In this document: in pieces, positions 46,351-57,964 of the stretch
How positions within the stretch are numbered: position 1 is the first letter of the stretch
Layout: every line of letters begins with the position of its first letter
NCBI GenBank assembly: GCA_029215795.1
Contig: JARDYH010000005.1
Location: 30,634,001 to 30,698,000, forward strand
Reading direction: 5' to 3'
DNA from: Anniella stebbinsi
Lineage: Eukaryota; Chordata; Lepidosauria; Squamata; Anniellidae
Length of the DNA stretch: 64,000 nt
The notes under the pieces: generated by a model
Told to the model about the DNA's origin: nothing
Database searches by the model: none
Seen by the model: the letters and a program-made list of their open reading frames with translations, nothing else
Position numbers and translations under genes: made by a program

Positions 46351-49300
46351 GTAGGAGCTGTGGGTGTGGACAGCATAACTAAGCACTTCTTTTTCTGTAA
46401 GAGTTTAGAAGTCTCCCGATTTCAAAGGCCAAATTATTTTCAAACTTTGCTCACTATAAGTAGAGGTTTACCAGTGGTGAGCATGACCCCCAGAAACCTG
46501 GAGGCATCCAGAGCGGAAAGAGCACGTTAGCATAGATAGAGAGAATCCCAGTGATATAGTTCCCATGAAAGATGTGCACAGTAGCCTGGCACTTTTCTTT
46601 ATGTCCATTGGTGTTGCTTATGCTTGTAACTGCTATTTACTCAAAGTGTTCTCGCTGCTAAGTGAGCAGAAGAGGTGGCCGTAGTCTACATGTCCTGTGT
46701 TGTTTTGCAGATGTCTGTCCCTTAACCAATCAGAAAGATTGCCCTGCTTGTAAGTACTCTATCCAGCAAAGGCTGTAATGAGCTCTTGCAGCCTTCCAAA
46801 TATTGGCCTAACTAGTGGGGGATGCGGGAGAAAGAGCCTGTTTTTGGAAAGCTTCACTGCCTTGTTACCTGGAAGAGGTTTTACTAATCATAGGTGATTA
46901 TACGAGTGACTACATACATCCTTTGATACACCCACACCCCGACTAGTGGACCAGGAGTTGTCAGCCCTCCCAACCCAAAGTAAGATATTAAATAGTTTTT
47001 TTTAAAGACCTGAACCATTTTCTCTGTCCAGTGGTACACATTTGTTGGGGGATTTAAAGATATGGATACCCCAGGCTCAGTTTTTTGGTGCTCTGAGGTG
47101 CTCCCTGCTACTGGTGCTGCTGTATGAAATTCTTTAGGGTTTGTTTGGCTCCATTGTATGTGTTTTTCTTGTTTAATGTGTTCCAAAGGATACTGCTGCA
47201 TCCCAGGGGGATAGCTGTGTCTCTGTGTGCTCTCTGCTTTGGCTTAATTGGTTTCAGGCAAGCAATATGTAGATGTTTGGTGTCTCTTAATTGCTTCTTT
47301 TTATTTCTTTTAACCTGTGTGTTGCTGGTGTCTTTGTCTCTTACTGGGATGCAACTCATTTTCTAAAATGGAAAACTTGGGAGATTTACCTATTTAAAAT
47401 TCCATCAGCATAAATAATGCTTTCTTCAAACAAAGAGATTCTCGTTAAAGCAGTGGTGAAATATGCTCTCAAATTGGAACTGCCAGCTATTCAGTTGCTG
47501 AATGGCTAATGTCAAAGTGGTGCTATAAAATGCATCTCTTTCTTGTAAGTAAAATCTTGGGATATTAAGCACAGTTAATTTAAGAGCAGTGTTTCCACTA
47601 GTACCATTACATTTTCAACACAGAGACAGATACACTGGTCGCCATATACAAACATAAGGCTACCTCTAAAATTTTAGGGAATTCCCGCATTTTTAAAACA
47701 TAACCATGAATAGACTCAACACAGAAGATCTGGATTTTATTTATCTAAACCTGGTGAGCATAGAGCAAGGAGGCAGTTGAGTGGATAGGAGGGCTAAAGT
47801 CAACCCCACAGTCATTATGTTGTGAACATGTAATACCAAGGGTATCAGATGAGGTGTGATATGGGTCCAGTTCTAAAACCTGTGGACTTTGCATTAGCCT
47901 TTTGAGGGGTTTGTTCTTGCACCACTTTAACACATGGTAGCTGTGTGAAAAAGCTCTTCTCATGCTGAGTTTCAGCTACATTGAAGTGGTCCTGTACTTG
48001 CTGCCGCTATGTGCCAAATTCAGCCTGGATTGACCCAGACTTCATTAATTGGGTGACAGCAGCGTGTGTACGATGGCAGCATGAGAATTTGACATTTGCA
48101 GAAGTTTTTTCTGTGCCACTGCACTTTGAGTAAGAAAGGCTCTCAGACAAAATTGAAGTATGTACTATCACTGGTCAGATGAACTGGGCTGGAGACATTG
48201 AGTCTAGCACATCTTTGAAGACGTACGATAGTGGAAATCCTATCCTACTGTTCTGAAGAGGGTCTTTTTATTATGTATATCTTAGTGTCTGTGTTGGAAA
48301 GGACCTTCAATTCCTTACCCAAATTAAAATATATCTTTATATTCTGAGCCCATAAAACACTATCGCATTAAAAAGGTAGGGGACACATACTTTTAATAAA
48401 ATATTCTATTTTTCTGAACGGTTGCACATTTAACCAAAAATGTTGGTGTGCATAAAACTCACTGAACACATTTGATACACACGCGAACTTCCAATTTGTG
48501 TGTCTTCATTATATGTATGTGGATGTAAGTGAACTTGTATGCTGAGTTTTTTCCACATCTGTTAACATAATGTGCTGCCTGCAGAAATCGAATATTTGAC
48601 TGCTAACTCTTATATAATCTGTTGTGATACTATATGCTCTTCTGCCACTGAAATGCTTTCCCAGTAGCCTTAACTCTGTTAAAGTTACTTTGCTTAGGAA
48701 TATAACTATTCTATTATATATTTTTTCACATCAGAAAAAGGTAACTTGTAGGATTAAAGACTACCCAACAGCTTATTCGAAAAGACACAATTACATTGCA
48801 GTTCAGCAGAGGAAGAGAATGTTGTACACACAGTAACTGATTAAAACTGCAGAGAGGCTTTGCAGTTGACTAGAATGTAATTATTTCAGCCAACAGTATC
48901 AGTGCCACTATTTGTGTTGTGATATAGAAATACATTCAAAGTCTGCAAATTTGGAAAAGGGATGAGGAAAGTGCTATCTTGTATTATGGGTTGTTCCTGC
49001 AGTACAGTATCAGCTAGCTGGATTACTGTTTTGCTGCCAAACAAAAAATTGAATGATCAGAAAGCCTCTTTTGAGACTGTAGAAAGTTCTCCCATCACAC
49101 TTCTGGGCAAACTATTTAACCAGTAGCCAAACCCCAAGAATGCTGCAGTTCAGAGTAGTGATTCTTTTCTCCAATATTGTCAAGATTCCATGGGCAAAAG
49201 TCATCTTCTTCTTTAGATTTAGTTTTTAGTTCTTTCTTAGAAGGTGATACGTGCTTAGTTTGCTTCCTTGGGTCAAGGGTGTGGAGTACCACTACATCGG

Positions 49301-49585
49301 ACTTTGTACTGAGCATCCCAAATAATCTTTGGAGATGGGTAGGGCAACCTGTTGGTTCCAAAATTAGGAGTGTGAATTGTCACATAGCTCTGTAAAGAAG
49401 CTGGGCAGTCAGAACCAATCTCACTGTTCAGGGCCTTCCTTTCTCTGTATAAGTGGTTTCTATGCCAAGAAAAAGCAGGTGCATTCATATCAGAGCAGGG
49501 AAAGGCGGATAGTTATGATATTGCAACTTAGGCCTTATGGTAGCAAGAAGTAACCTGAATCTCAATTTTTTTTTCATCTTTCCAG
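46351..49585 (+). other. DIP2B: DIP2B intron
   Basis: A GT-AG intron of 3.2 kb. It contains the possible 39-nt cassette exon at 46711-46749. No other gene or clear repeat was seen in 46750-49580. Confidence 0.9.
46711..46749 (+). other. Candidate 39-nt cassette (possibly poison) exon in DIP2B
   Basis: A strong acceptor (TGTCCTGTGTTGTTTTGCAG) precedes 39 nt, and a consensus donor GTAAGT follows. The length is a multiple of three and the frame is open inside: after the shared Asp codon it would read VCPLTNQKDCPA. Joining its last T to the AA that opens the next exon would, however, create a TAA stop. It is either a chance pair of splice sites or an exon whose inclusion would shut down the message. 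There is no direct evidence of use. Confidence 0.25.
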
Positions 49586-49735
49586 AAAATTTCTCAATTC
49601 CCCCGGATGTTACTGCAACTACCTCAACACCTGCTTCTTCTGCACGCCCATCTGCTATTGACCTTCCTCCATCAGGAATAGTGAAGGGCATGCACAAAGC
49701 ATCCAACCGGTCCAGCCTTATGGACACAGCTGATG
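49586..49735 (+). CDS. DIP2B: DIP2B exon (linker, IDLPPSGIVKGMHK block)
   Basis: The acceptor is ATCTTTCCAG and the donor GGTACATC. It is 150 nt, phase 1 to 1. It encodes NFSIPPDVTATTSTPASSAR and then IDLPPSGIVKGMHKASNRSS and LMDTADG. The Ser/Thr-rich first half is the least conserved part of the family and here looks shorter in Ser than mammalian DIP2B. The second half is nearly invariant. Confidence 0.96.
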
Positions 49736-50559
49736 GTACATCTGTAGATCCACACTAGGGGAAAGGGCCCACCCAATAGGGCATCAATAATATGTGGTTT
49801 ATTTGTAAAATACATCAGTGCTGCATTGCAAAACACTTGTCATCCATTTTAAATGTCTCCTGTGTCAACAATTAGAAGGCAGACATCTCTCACAGAAATA
49901 CCTTTTGCTGTTTGCTTTCTTGTGTAATTATGACCAATGGAGATCTGAGTTCAGATAGTGGTATTTGGGGAAGTAGCAACTAATTATGTTTCAACTGGTA
50001 GTATGAAGCTCTTAGTTGCCTGGTACCCAACTGATAGCTGCTCTACAAAGATATTCAGGTATATTTGATAAAAGAAGCCTCTATCCTGTGCTTTCATATT
50101 TCATCTGGAAGAGGGAAAGAGCCACATTTTGGAAGAAAATATTGTTTGTCCCTTCCAGAACAGGAAGTATTAATCCCTTCATAGCTTTGGAGCAAAAGCA
50201 ATAGCCAGGCTTGCTCAACAGCAATTACTCAAACCTTCAGCTGTGGGTTGGCTAGCCTGTATTCTTTACACTGCTGGTTACATGGAATGGAGTGAGGTGG
50301 GGCACAATATTTTCTTTTGCCACAACCAGCAAAATGTCTTGGGCCAACCCTGGAAAATAGAAGAATGTCTGTTTGGTTTCTGAAGGTCTGTAGCTGCAGG
50401 GAAAGTGCCCAATATTCATTTGGACAAGGGCTGTTACTACTACAATAACAACAAAGAGAGAGGAAGAGAAAGGGAGAATGCAAGAGACAAAACTAATAAG
50501 GTTGCATCAGTTATTTCATAAATAAATTCCTAATAGGTGAGGCTGACCATCATAAGGAA

Positions 50560-50720
50560 AAATTGCTCACCAGTTAAGACAGAAACATATTGCATCTCCT
50601 CATAAGGCGGCGTGTATTGAGGAACTTTGTTTCATGGTCCTATTTGGGGAGACAGCTCCTCAATACATGTCTTATGAGAAGGAAATGTAATATGTTTCTG
50701 TATTAACTGCTGAGGAAATT
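50560..50720. mobile_element. Palindromic MITE
   Basis: CAGTTAAGACAGAAACATATTGCAT ... GTGTATTGAGGA (from 50571) is answered by TCCTCAATACATGTCTTATGAGAAGGAAATGTAATATGTTTCTGTATTAACTG (to 50709). This gives arms of about 53 bp with few mismatches and a short loop of about 30 bp. The flanks extend the symmetry slightly. It has no coding content. Confidence 0.75.
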
Positions 50721-50869
50721 ATCCTGATAAAGATTAGATACATCAGGATTTATTTATTGGAACAATTTCAGTGAAGGGCAACAAAGATGAATAGGGGACT
50801 AGACACTAAATCCGACAAGGAAAGATTGAAGAAACTAAGCATGCTTACAGAGGCGAAAAGTATGACCCA

Positions 50870-51270
50870 GTTTCCACATCTAGGTGGCAATTCCTGGGTT
50901 GATTAACCCAGGAATTCAGGAACGAGCATTGTGCGCAAACCACACACTTGTGATTTCTGCTTTTAATTTTTAATTTTCATGATGTGCCTGGAAACTATGG
51001 GTTAAAAAACATAGTTAATCCACCAATTACCCATGATTTGCTGTTAACTTTGGGTTGTTCAACCCATAACAAACCCAGAGTTTCTAGGTTCACATGTCAC
51101 GAAACAACCCAGGAAAGTTGTTTCCACTTTGAATTAAAAACCCAGGAATGGGTGTTCATGAGTTGTTAATGAAAAGTGGAAATGTCTTGCAGGTGGTGTG
51201 CGCACTCTGCTTCCCGCTCCCTCCCCCCGAATTCCTGGGTTAAACAATCTAGGAATTGCCACCGTAACAT
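50870..51270. repeat. Probable non-autonomous DNA transposon (AACCCAGG-word type)
   Basis: GGCAATTCCTGGGTTGATTAACCCAGGAATT near the left is answered by AATTCCTGGGTTAAACAATC-AGGAATTGCC near the right. AACCCAGAGTTTCTAGGTT and AAACAACCCAGGAAAG lie between. The layout resembles 25966-26345. The limits are approximate. Confidence 0.5.
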
Positions 51271-53009
51271 ATGAACCATGTCCACAAGATGCAGGAGCAA
51301 AGAACATATACTGCTTACAGTAAAATAAGCTGAGCCTAGCTCTGGGACACTGCATTGATCCTTTTTCTCTAGCAATTGCAGACTCTCTCCTCTGCCACAT
51401 CATGGGTAATTCTCTTGATAAAGGCATAGGAGGAAGACAATTGCTCCTTGCAGTTTCATCCTGTCTCCAGCCCTTGTTGTAAACCCTGACAATTCTGTGG
51501 ATTGTCAGAAATGTTATCCACTTCCAGAAGTTTCTCCTTCTCTTTGTGCTGCTTCTGTATTATAGACGGATCCAGTCTAATAACCCATGAGCAGACTCTG
51601 AAGTGATCATGTGGTCCTGGCAAATTGAGTTCCCATTGCTGTTTCAAGCAGATACCAGTGGGGATTAAATAGAATGGTTGTAGGTGCCACATGAGGTGCT
51701 TCACTTCTTTTGCTCAGTCTTCTAATCTAGAGAATAATGATAACTCAAGAAATGAGCAGTATCAAGAAACCATTGTGTTGCTGATTACCAAACATTGACT
51801 TTGGGAGGAGTGTATCTCAGGGCAATATAGATTAAGGAATGAGAGTCTGGAGTTCTAGTGATGAATTTTTTTCTAAATAAAAACAGTAAATAATATGTTT
51901 TATAAAAGCAAGTCCTACTTTTTGAATATCAGAGCCTCCATCTGTTTCCTTATTTTATAGTCAGAGAGCCTGTAGTTTCAAATACATTAAATTCCAGAGT
52001 TTTCAGGTTCCATAAGAAGCCTGTTGGCTGTACAATGTCAGGTCCTGGAAGTGGAACCAAAAATAGCCCCTTTTAGTCATTTTCCCAGGACTAAAAGCTC
52101 TTGTTTTGATCCATGAGGTTCTGCAACTAAGTAATTGATACCTTGCAGCAAAAAGTGCATAAGCTAGTTGATTTTACATGACTGAATTTGCATTGAATTG
52201 CATTGGTTGGAGATTTTAGATTTTTTTTAAAAATCCAGAATTTAGAGGACCACTTTAAAGGTGTTACCTTGAGCTTTCACTCCTAGAGCCAGCATTTTAT
52301 AATGTAAAAAGAAAAAAGGGTTTTGACATTACTCATTTACTGAGTTTCTATCACTAGAGAAAAGGTGTCTGACTTATTTGCTGATAGCACTATTTTCAGT
52401 GTTAAAAAGCCTACATACTAAGTTTGCCACTTCTAAAATGCCTGCTGTGCTGGAGTTTGCCTGTATACAGGCAGGAAAGCACCCAACTGTGGTGACTACA
52501 AGACTTTGCTACTAGAATAACCTTGAGGATAAACTTAACTAGTGTGAGTCTGTGAGAAAATGCTGCCAAGTGTCGAAGTTCTTATAACACCCTCTAGTGG
52601 TCAAGTCCTAAGATATTTTAGCAAGGTATTCTTCTTAAGCAGGCCTACACAACTTGTGGGCTACCAAACTGTGGCCTGAAAGGTGTTTAACAAACACCTT
52701 GCAGAAACAGAAGGTTTATCTACGTCTTGGCAGGCTGTCATATATTTGGTTTGAGAGACAATAAACTTATATTGGCAGTGCTGTACAAAGGTTGATAACA
52801 GCCTTGAAAAGCTAGGAAATTGTCACTTACTAAAAATGACACTTTCTGGTACACCTAGATTAATATTCTTTATGCAACCATGGACCTCATCCCTAGAATT
52901 TCTTTCTGTACATCAGAGAGGTCCTGGTTCTGATGGCCCTTCATATGGAATAGGAATTGCTCTCATTTGACAAGTCTCTTGTAAACTGAACTAATTTCCC
53001 AAATTGCAG

Positions 53010-53129
53010 GTGTCCCTGTAAGTAGCAGAGTCTCCACGAAAATTCAGCAGCTGCTCAATACTCTGAAACGACCCAAGCGGCCACCTCTGAAGGAGTTCTT
53101 TGTGGATGATTTTGAAGAAATTGTGGAAG
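53010..53129 (+). CDS. DIP2B: DIP2B exon (VSTKIQQLLNTLKRPKRPPL block)
   Basis: The acceptor is CAAATTGCAG and the donor GGTATCTG. It is 120 nt, phase 1 to 1. It encodes VSSRVSTKIQQLLNTLKRPK and then PPLKEFFVDDFEEIVE. The basic RPKRPP segment followed by an acidic stretch is typical of DIP2 proteins and precedes the first adenylate-forming domain. Confidence 0.97.
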
Positions 53130-54728
53130 GTATCTGGGTTGGGTGTTTTGCCACTGCAGCTATTGTGATTAGCAGAAAATCCAATGTGTCTTATGGTGTT
53201 ATTGCTTGGTTTTTCATTTCTGATAGGTAATGAAGAAGCATATATACCTTCCTTTTATGGGATTGTTAGATCAACTTGGATTTGAAAGCAAATGTGATCT
53301 TGTAGCTCAGCCTCTTGTACAGAAAAGTTCAAGAGTTCCACTCAACCATTCCCAGTTGCTTGCTTTTTCTATAACCATGCACACATGGAATAGATTCTTG
53401 TAGGTCTCCATGCCATGTTCACAAGTGTTTTCCCCCCTAAAAAAGGCAAATGCTCTTCTTGCTTACAGGGTACACCATGTTTTTTAAGTTATACTGTTGC
53501 TTTATCATATGATGTTGGTATCCCCGAGAGAGGAATACAACTCAGAGACCTGACTTTAATTGTTGCTTCATGTATGTATTTTGCCCTTCCCCTCCGAAAC
53601 TTTGTGTGGGGTACTCAGTTCCCACTGAGACACAAGGAGCAAATTTGAATTGTTCCACTCAGAGCTGGCCCATGCCACCTAGTTGCTCAAGCCTGCCTTG
53701 AATGAACCAAGAACTGTGCCCCACCTTTGTGAATGATATTGCAAAGTGTGGTTCACTCCTTGGATTGCATACTGCTTTACTGGTGCCCCAAATAATTGTT
53801 TCCCCAAGTGACTGCTTGGAATTTGCTTGTACAGTTGGACTGGCCCTGGCTACAGGATTAAAATAGCTTTCTATATAAGACTGTAGTATATGGCAGGTAT
53901 ATAGTGATATATACAAATTCTAGCTAGGCAGCTTCCAAATGGCTTAGAAGCTAGTTGTTCTTGAGTTCTGGCCATTTGGATCTTGTCTCCACCTGGATTT
54001 GAATAAACCCTTTTTATCACCAATTGATTTTCTGTGCTTATAAGTGGATCTGTTCTCTGAAATCTTTGTTCTCACCATCCACTTCCACTTTAGAGCTTTC
54101 TGCTCAGCTGCTCTTTATGCCTGGAATAGCTTCTCCATTGTTATCTATCAAATTACCACACCAATTTCTCAAAACTCTGTCTACACATTCTTTCCTGGAC
54201 CACTTTCCTTCTCTTTCTGCTTCCTTGTGCTCTCTGTCTCCTATACTATCTTTGGTGGTGGTGTTAGTCAAGCTTCATCTTAATCCTTCGTATCTGTCTC
54301 AACTGAGGCCAGCTGGCTGATATTTTCAGCTCTTTGGTCAGGGACTGTCATTTCTGTGTTCTGTATTGTACCTAGCACACAGTTGATGCTACATAATTGT
54401 ATAGTAGTAGCAAAAGTAATAGTAGATTCCTGCCAAATGCAATTGAGTTAACATCTTCAGTTTCTGTGTTTGAAAGCACACAGTTTTCTTACTGTCTCCT
54501 ACTGGGAGACATCTCTCCTTAGCAACGAATATGTTCAGATTGCTTTGACCTTTTAAAAATGGATTTGGAAACACCGATTTCTAAAAGAATTTCCCAGGGG
54601 GAAGAAAGGGGGAATCACTTGCATCAGCAGTTCACAGAGATACAGAGCTTGTTTAGCACCATTTAGTATAGCACGCCTTCCTTTTGTGAGGGGTTTTGAC
54701 ATTCACTCTGGTGATGCTTTCTTTGCAG
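53130..54728 (+). other. DIP2B: DIP2B intron
   Basis: A GT-AG intron of 1.6 kb. The only recognised content is the L2-like relic at 54040-54420. Confidence 0.9.
54040..54420 (+). pseudogene. L2 LINE 3' end relic
   Basis: One broken frame reads ALYAWNSFSIVIYQ and FFPGPLSFSF, in line with the WNSLP ... FLF end of L2 reverse transcriptases. The downstream words GCTCTTTGGTCAGGGACTGTC and CCTAGCACACAGTTGATGCTACATAA closely follow the well-known L2 3' UTR. It is old and much substituted. Confidence 0.6.
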
Positions 54729-54926
54729 TTCCACAGCCAGACCCGAATCAGCCCAGGCCAGAGGGACGTCAGATGACGCCTGTGAAGGGAGAGCCCCTGG
54801 GAGTTGTTTGCAATTGGCCTCCTGCTTTGGAAGCAGCTCTGCAACGCTGGGGGACGACGCAGGCCAAATGCCCTTGTTTGACAGCCCTGGATGTTACGGG
54901 GAAACCTGTGTACACCCTGACATATG
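54729..54926 (+). CDS. DIP2B: DIP2B exon (start of first adenylate-forming domain)
   Basis: The acceptor is TTTCTTTGCAG and the donor GGTGAGTT. It is 198 nt, 66 codons, phase 1 to 1. It encodes VPQPDPNQPRPEGRQMTPVK, NWPPALEAALQRWGTTQAKC and LDVTGKPVYTLTYG. The NWPPALE-ALQRWG segment opens the first AMP-binding-like domain, which is related to fatty-acyl-AMP ligases. The catalytic motifs of that domain lie beyond the window. Confidence 0.97.
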
Positions 54927-55464
54927 GTGAGTTGCATAGTCTTGCTGGTGTAACCACTTCATCATAGTGGGACTTTGAGGCACGTGCATTTTTGTGTTTG
55001 CTTGCTTTGGCTCAGTGCATTAGCAATTTGTTTAGAAAAGTAGCATTCTGCAAATCCTATGTTGATTCTGCTCTGCATTGACATCAACCTTCTGTCCTTG
55101 CTGTGCTCTGAATTGGCCACTGGCGCTGGCATATTAGAAGTTGTAAAGGAGGCAGTGCAGATTGGGTGCACAAAAATCAAGCAAATGAGGATAGCAGGCT
55201 AAAAGGAGCTGTTAGAACTGGATTCTGCACTGTCACTTGTATTCGTGTTCAGTGGTGGAAGCTCACATTGCAATGATTTGCACAACTTTAGTATTTTGCT
55301 TTTGAAAGAGCAAAAGCATGATAGTCCTTGGCCCATTGCTTGGAAGTCTTTGTGACTCACTAGATAGTGTGGCGGATTTGGTTCTAAGGGAGAACTTGCC
55401 TTCAAATTGCACACCTCACCTATATAGTAGTTGGATAGTCTTGGGAAGTTTCTATATGTCGTTG

Positions 55465-55651
55465 GGCCTGTTCAGACAACACACTAAGCCATGGTTAGGC
55501 TGCTAACCCTTTTGCAGCAAATGGTTAGTAAGTGTGTTTAAACTGTGGCTATGTAGCCACCATAGTTAGGAATGGTTCACACAACATGCTAAGCCATAAT
55601 GTTTAGCTCAAAATGCTTAACCACCACGGCTTACCATGTCGTCTGAACAGG
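55465..55651. mobile_element. TIR-bearing miniature element (TGTTCAGACAACAC family)
   Basis: The left end GGGCCTGTTCAGACAACACAC is matched by the right end, reverse complement GACCCTGTTCAGACGACATG. Inside are AAGCCATGGTTAGGCTGC and GGTTCACACAACATGCTAAGCC, so the end-like words also occur internally. It has no ORF. Confidence 0.65.
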
Positions 55652-55711
55652 GTCGTTGTCTCATGTGCAAAATTAGAATATTAACAATCTGTGTCACTGG
55701 TAATTTGCAAA

Positions 55712-55772
55712 GATAAGAGAGCTTTAGCTATTGGGTGATATAGAAATGTAACGCACGAATGAATGAATGACT
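55712..55772 (+). mobile_element. LINE 3' tail fragment with AATG repeats
   Basis: GAGAGCTTTAGCTATTGGGTGATATAGAAATGTAA followed by GAATGAATGAATGA. It is a sister of the tail at 24195-24290. Confidence 0.6.
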
Positions 55773-56581
55773 GAAATATTATGTTATCCACCATGAGCTT
55801 GTAGGGACAGAATTAACTACAAATCAAGGGGAAGAAATTGAGGAGGAGCCTGTACCTGAGTTTTTAGCCATTAAGGACATTGGGTTCTCCTGTGAGTGAG
55901 CCCCTCCCCATGGAAATGTAGTATGCGTACCACTTCCTTGCCAACTTGTATGCCTGCAAAACTTTTAGAACAAGCTTGCCTTGATCCATAAATCCACTCA
56001 TAAGAATAGCTTCCCTTTTACATTTCTCCAGGGACCCATAAAAGGAGATTATTCATATTTGGAGGTTCTGTTCTGAGGGCTGTTTTATACTCTGTGCTTA
56101 AAACAAATGAAATTGCCTTCCAAGGCAAGTAGAAGTCTGTTCTGAATTTGCATATATTTTGTTTAATTTATTTTTGTTTCAGTTAAAGTTATAGGAGACA
56201 AGTAGTTATGGAAAACTTTCTTTCCATTCACTAGAAAACCTATTCACCCCGCCTCCCAATTTGGAAATTTCATTATGCATTACTTACCCATGTTAAATAT
56301 TATTTTTGGAACCTCAAGTGTGAGAAAATTACTTTAAAAAGAAGAAGAAAGTTAATATCATCTGAATTCTCAGCCCTACACAAAATTCTCTACTTTCATG
56401 TAATCAAAGAATGACCTAGTTTGCATGTCATGGTGGCAAATAGTGGGTTAATGAACCCAAGTTTTGCCACAGCATGGATCGTTTTGGAAAGCAGAAGTGG
56501 TGAGTGGGTGGGTGGGTGGCAGCATGTGCATACTTCTGCTTGGCCATGCCAATTCCTGGCATTATGTTTGAACCAAGTCAC

Positions 56582-56650
56582 TATTTATTTATTCATTCAT
56601 ACATTCAATTCATGTATCTAAAAACCATCTCTAAGCAATTTACAAAATCA
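56582..56650 (-). mobile_element. LINE 3' tail fragment, minus orientation
   Basis: TATTTATTTATTCATTCATACATTCA followed by AAACCATCTCTAAGCAATTTACAAAATC has the layout of an inverted reptile LINE terminus. Coding sequence is absent. A separate TGGG run lies just upstream at 56502-56518. Confidence 0.45.
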
Positions 56651-57268
56651 AGAATTAAAATACAGCATAATTAATACATGAAACCAAAACTAAAAACCCA
56701 ATAGGTTCTAAACAAACTAACTGGGGAGCACAATCCTCCATGGAAGGTTTGGGCAAAAAAAAAGTCCTTAAGAAGTGCCTAAATATATATCCCTACCTAC
56801 TTAGTAAGACTGCCTAGTAAGTCTCAATTTGTAGAGCCCATTGGAATGAATAGCTTACATTGTTAACATCTGCCCCAATAACTAAGATCTTCATCTAAGG
56901 CCGTACTCAAGAGTGCCTCCACCTTCTGAGGTAAGGTTGGGGTGCTTCATCTGTGGAAGGCCCTCCTCCCTGTTCATTCTGCTGGTGTCTTTTGGTGGCG
57001 TGTAGAGGTGATCTATTGTTCTCCCTGGGTTATAATGGACCTTTGGTTTGGTTGCTGATTTAAATTGGCTTTTCTGCTGCTGTTTTAAAATCTTTATTTA
57101 TTTATTTCATGCGCTTTTCTTTTTACCATGGTTTTCAAAATTCATGTTGCCATCCACCTCAGAAATCAAGGCTGAAATACAGGATTTCTATCTGGCTATC
57201 TATCTATCTATGCTTTGTATGTGTATGTGCTGATGTGAAGGCCTGATTGCCTTTTCTTTACATTCCAG

Positions 57269-57360
57269 GTAAGCTGTGGAGCAGAAGCCTGAAGCTGGCC
57301 TACACGCTGCTAAATAAACTGGGCACCAGAAATGAGCCTGTATTGAAACCTGGAGATAGA
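57269..57360 (+). CDS. DIP2B: DIP2B exon (KLWSRSLKLAYTLLNKLG)
   Basis: The acceptor is TACATTCCAG and the donor is GTAAGAAG directly after AGA. It is 92 nt, changing from phase 1 to phase 0. It encodes GKLWSRSLKLAYTLLNKLGT and then EPVLKPGDR. It is part of the first adenylate-forming domain and is almost identical across DIP2B orthologues. Confidence 0.97.
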
Positions 57361-57655
57361 GTAAGAAGATTTATCAATCTGTTATATCTCCTGCTGCGAT
57401 AAATGGGAGTGATGATTTGTCAGTAAGGAGTGTGTATGTGTGTGTGCGTTCGTGCATGCGTGCATGTACCCCATCCTCTCTAAATGCTAAATGTTTTTTT
57501 TAAATTGCAGCACATGAGTTATCTTGCAGTCATCTGATGAACTGATAATGTTCTTTGCTGAGTCAAACAACCTGGTCTCTGCTTTGCAGTGTAATGGTCC
57601 AAACTTGAACCTGTTCCTCCTACCTTCTCTAACTTAATATTTCTGTAAATCACAG
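57361..57655 (+). other. DIP2B: DIP2B short intron (295 bp)
   Basis: The smallest intron of the window, GT-AG. It contains a short GTGTGTATGTGTGTGTGCG run at 57430-57450. Confidence 0.95.
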
Positions 57656-57766
57656 GTAGCCCTTGTTTATCCCAACAATGACCCTGTCATGTTCATGGTG
57701 GCGTTCTTTGGCTGTTTGCTGGCAGAAGTCATCCCAGTGCCGATAGAGGTACCTCTAACCCGAAAG
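57656..57766 (+). CDS. DIP2B: DIP2B exon (VALVYPNNDPVMFMVAFFGC)
   Basis: The acceptor is GTAAATCACAG and the donor is GTAACG after AAG. It is 111 nt, 37 codons, phase 0 to 0. It encodes VALVYPNNDPVMFMVAFFGC and then EVIPVPIEVPLTRK. The hydrophobic core and the PVPIEVPL segment belong to the N-terminal lobe of the first adenylate-forming domain. Confidence 0.97.
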
Positions 57767-57964
57767 GTAACGTTGATGGAGCATAGAGGAATGTTAGACT
57801 GAGGACGTGGGGTGAGAACCAAGTCAGACTTTCAGCCGTGGATACAGTTAGATCTTCCAATTTCCAGTTGCTGCTTTGCTAGGTTTCCTACACTCACAAA
57901 GAGAAGTTCTAGAGGTCCTGCCTTTCAAACAGACCAATATTGCAAAGTGAGGATATCACACAGT

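Larger units (their letters stand above)
49736..53009 (+). other. DIP2B: DIP2B intron
   Basis: A GT-AG intron of 3.3 kb. It carries a palindromic element (50560-50720) and a region with inverted AACCCAGG/CCTGGGTT words (50870-51270). Nothing else is recognised in 51300-52980. Confidence 0.9.
54927..57268 (+). other. DIP2B: DIP2B intron
   Basis: A GT-AG intron of 2.3 kb. It contains a TIR-bearing element (55465-55651) and LINE tails (55712-55772 on + and 56582-56650 on -). 55780-56580 and 56650-57180 show nothing else I can name. Confidence 0.9.
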
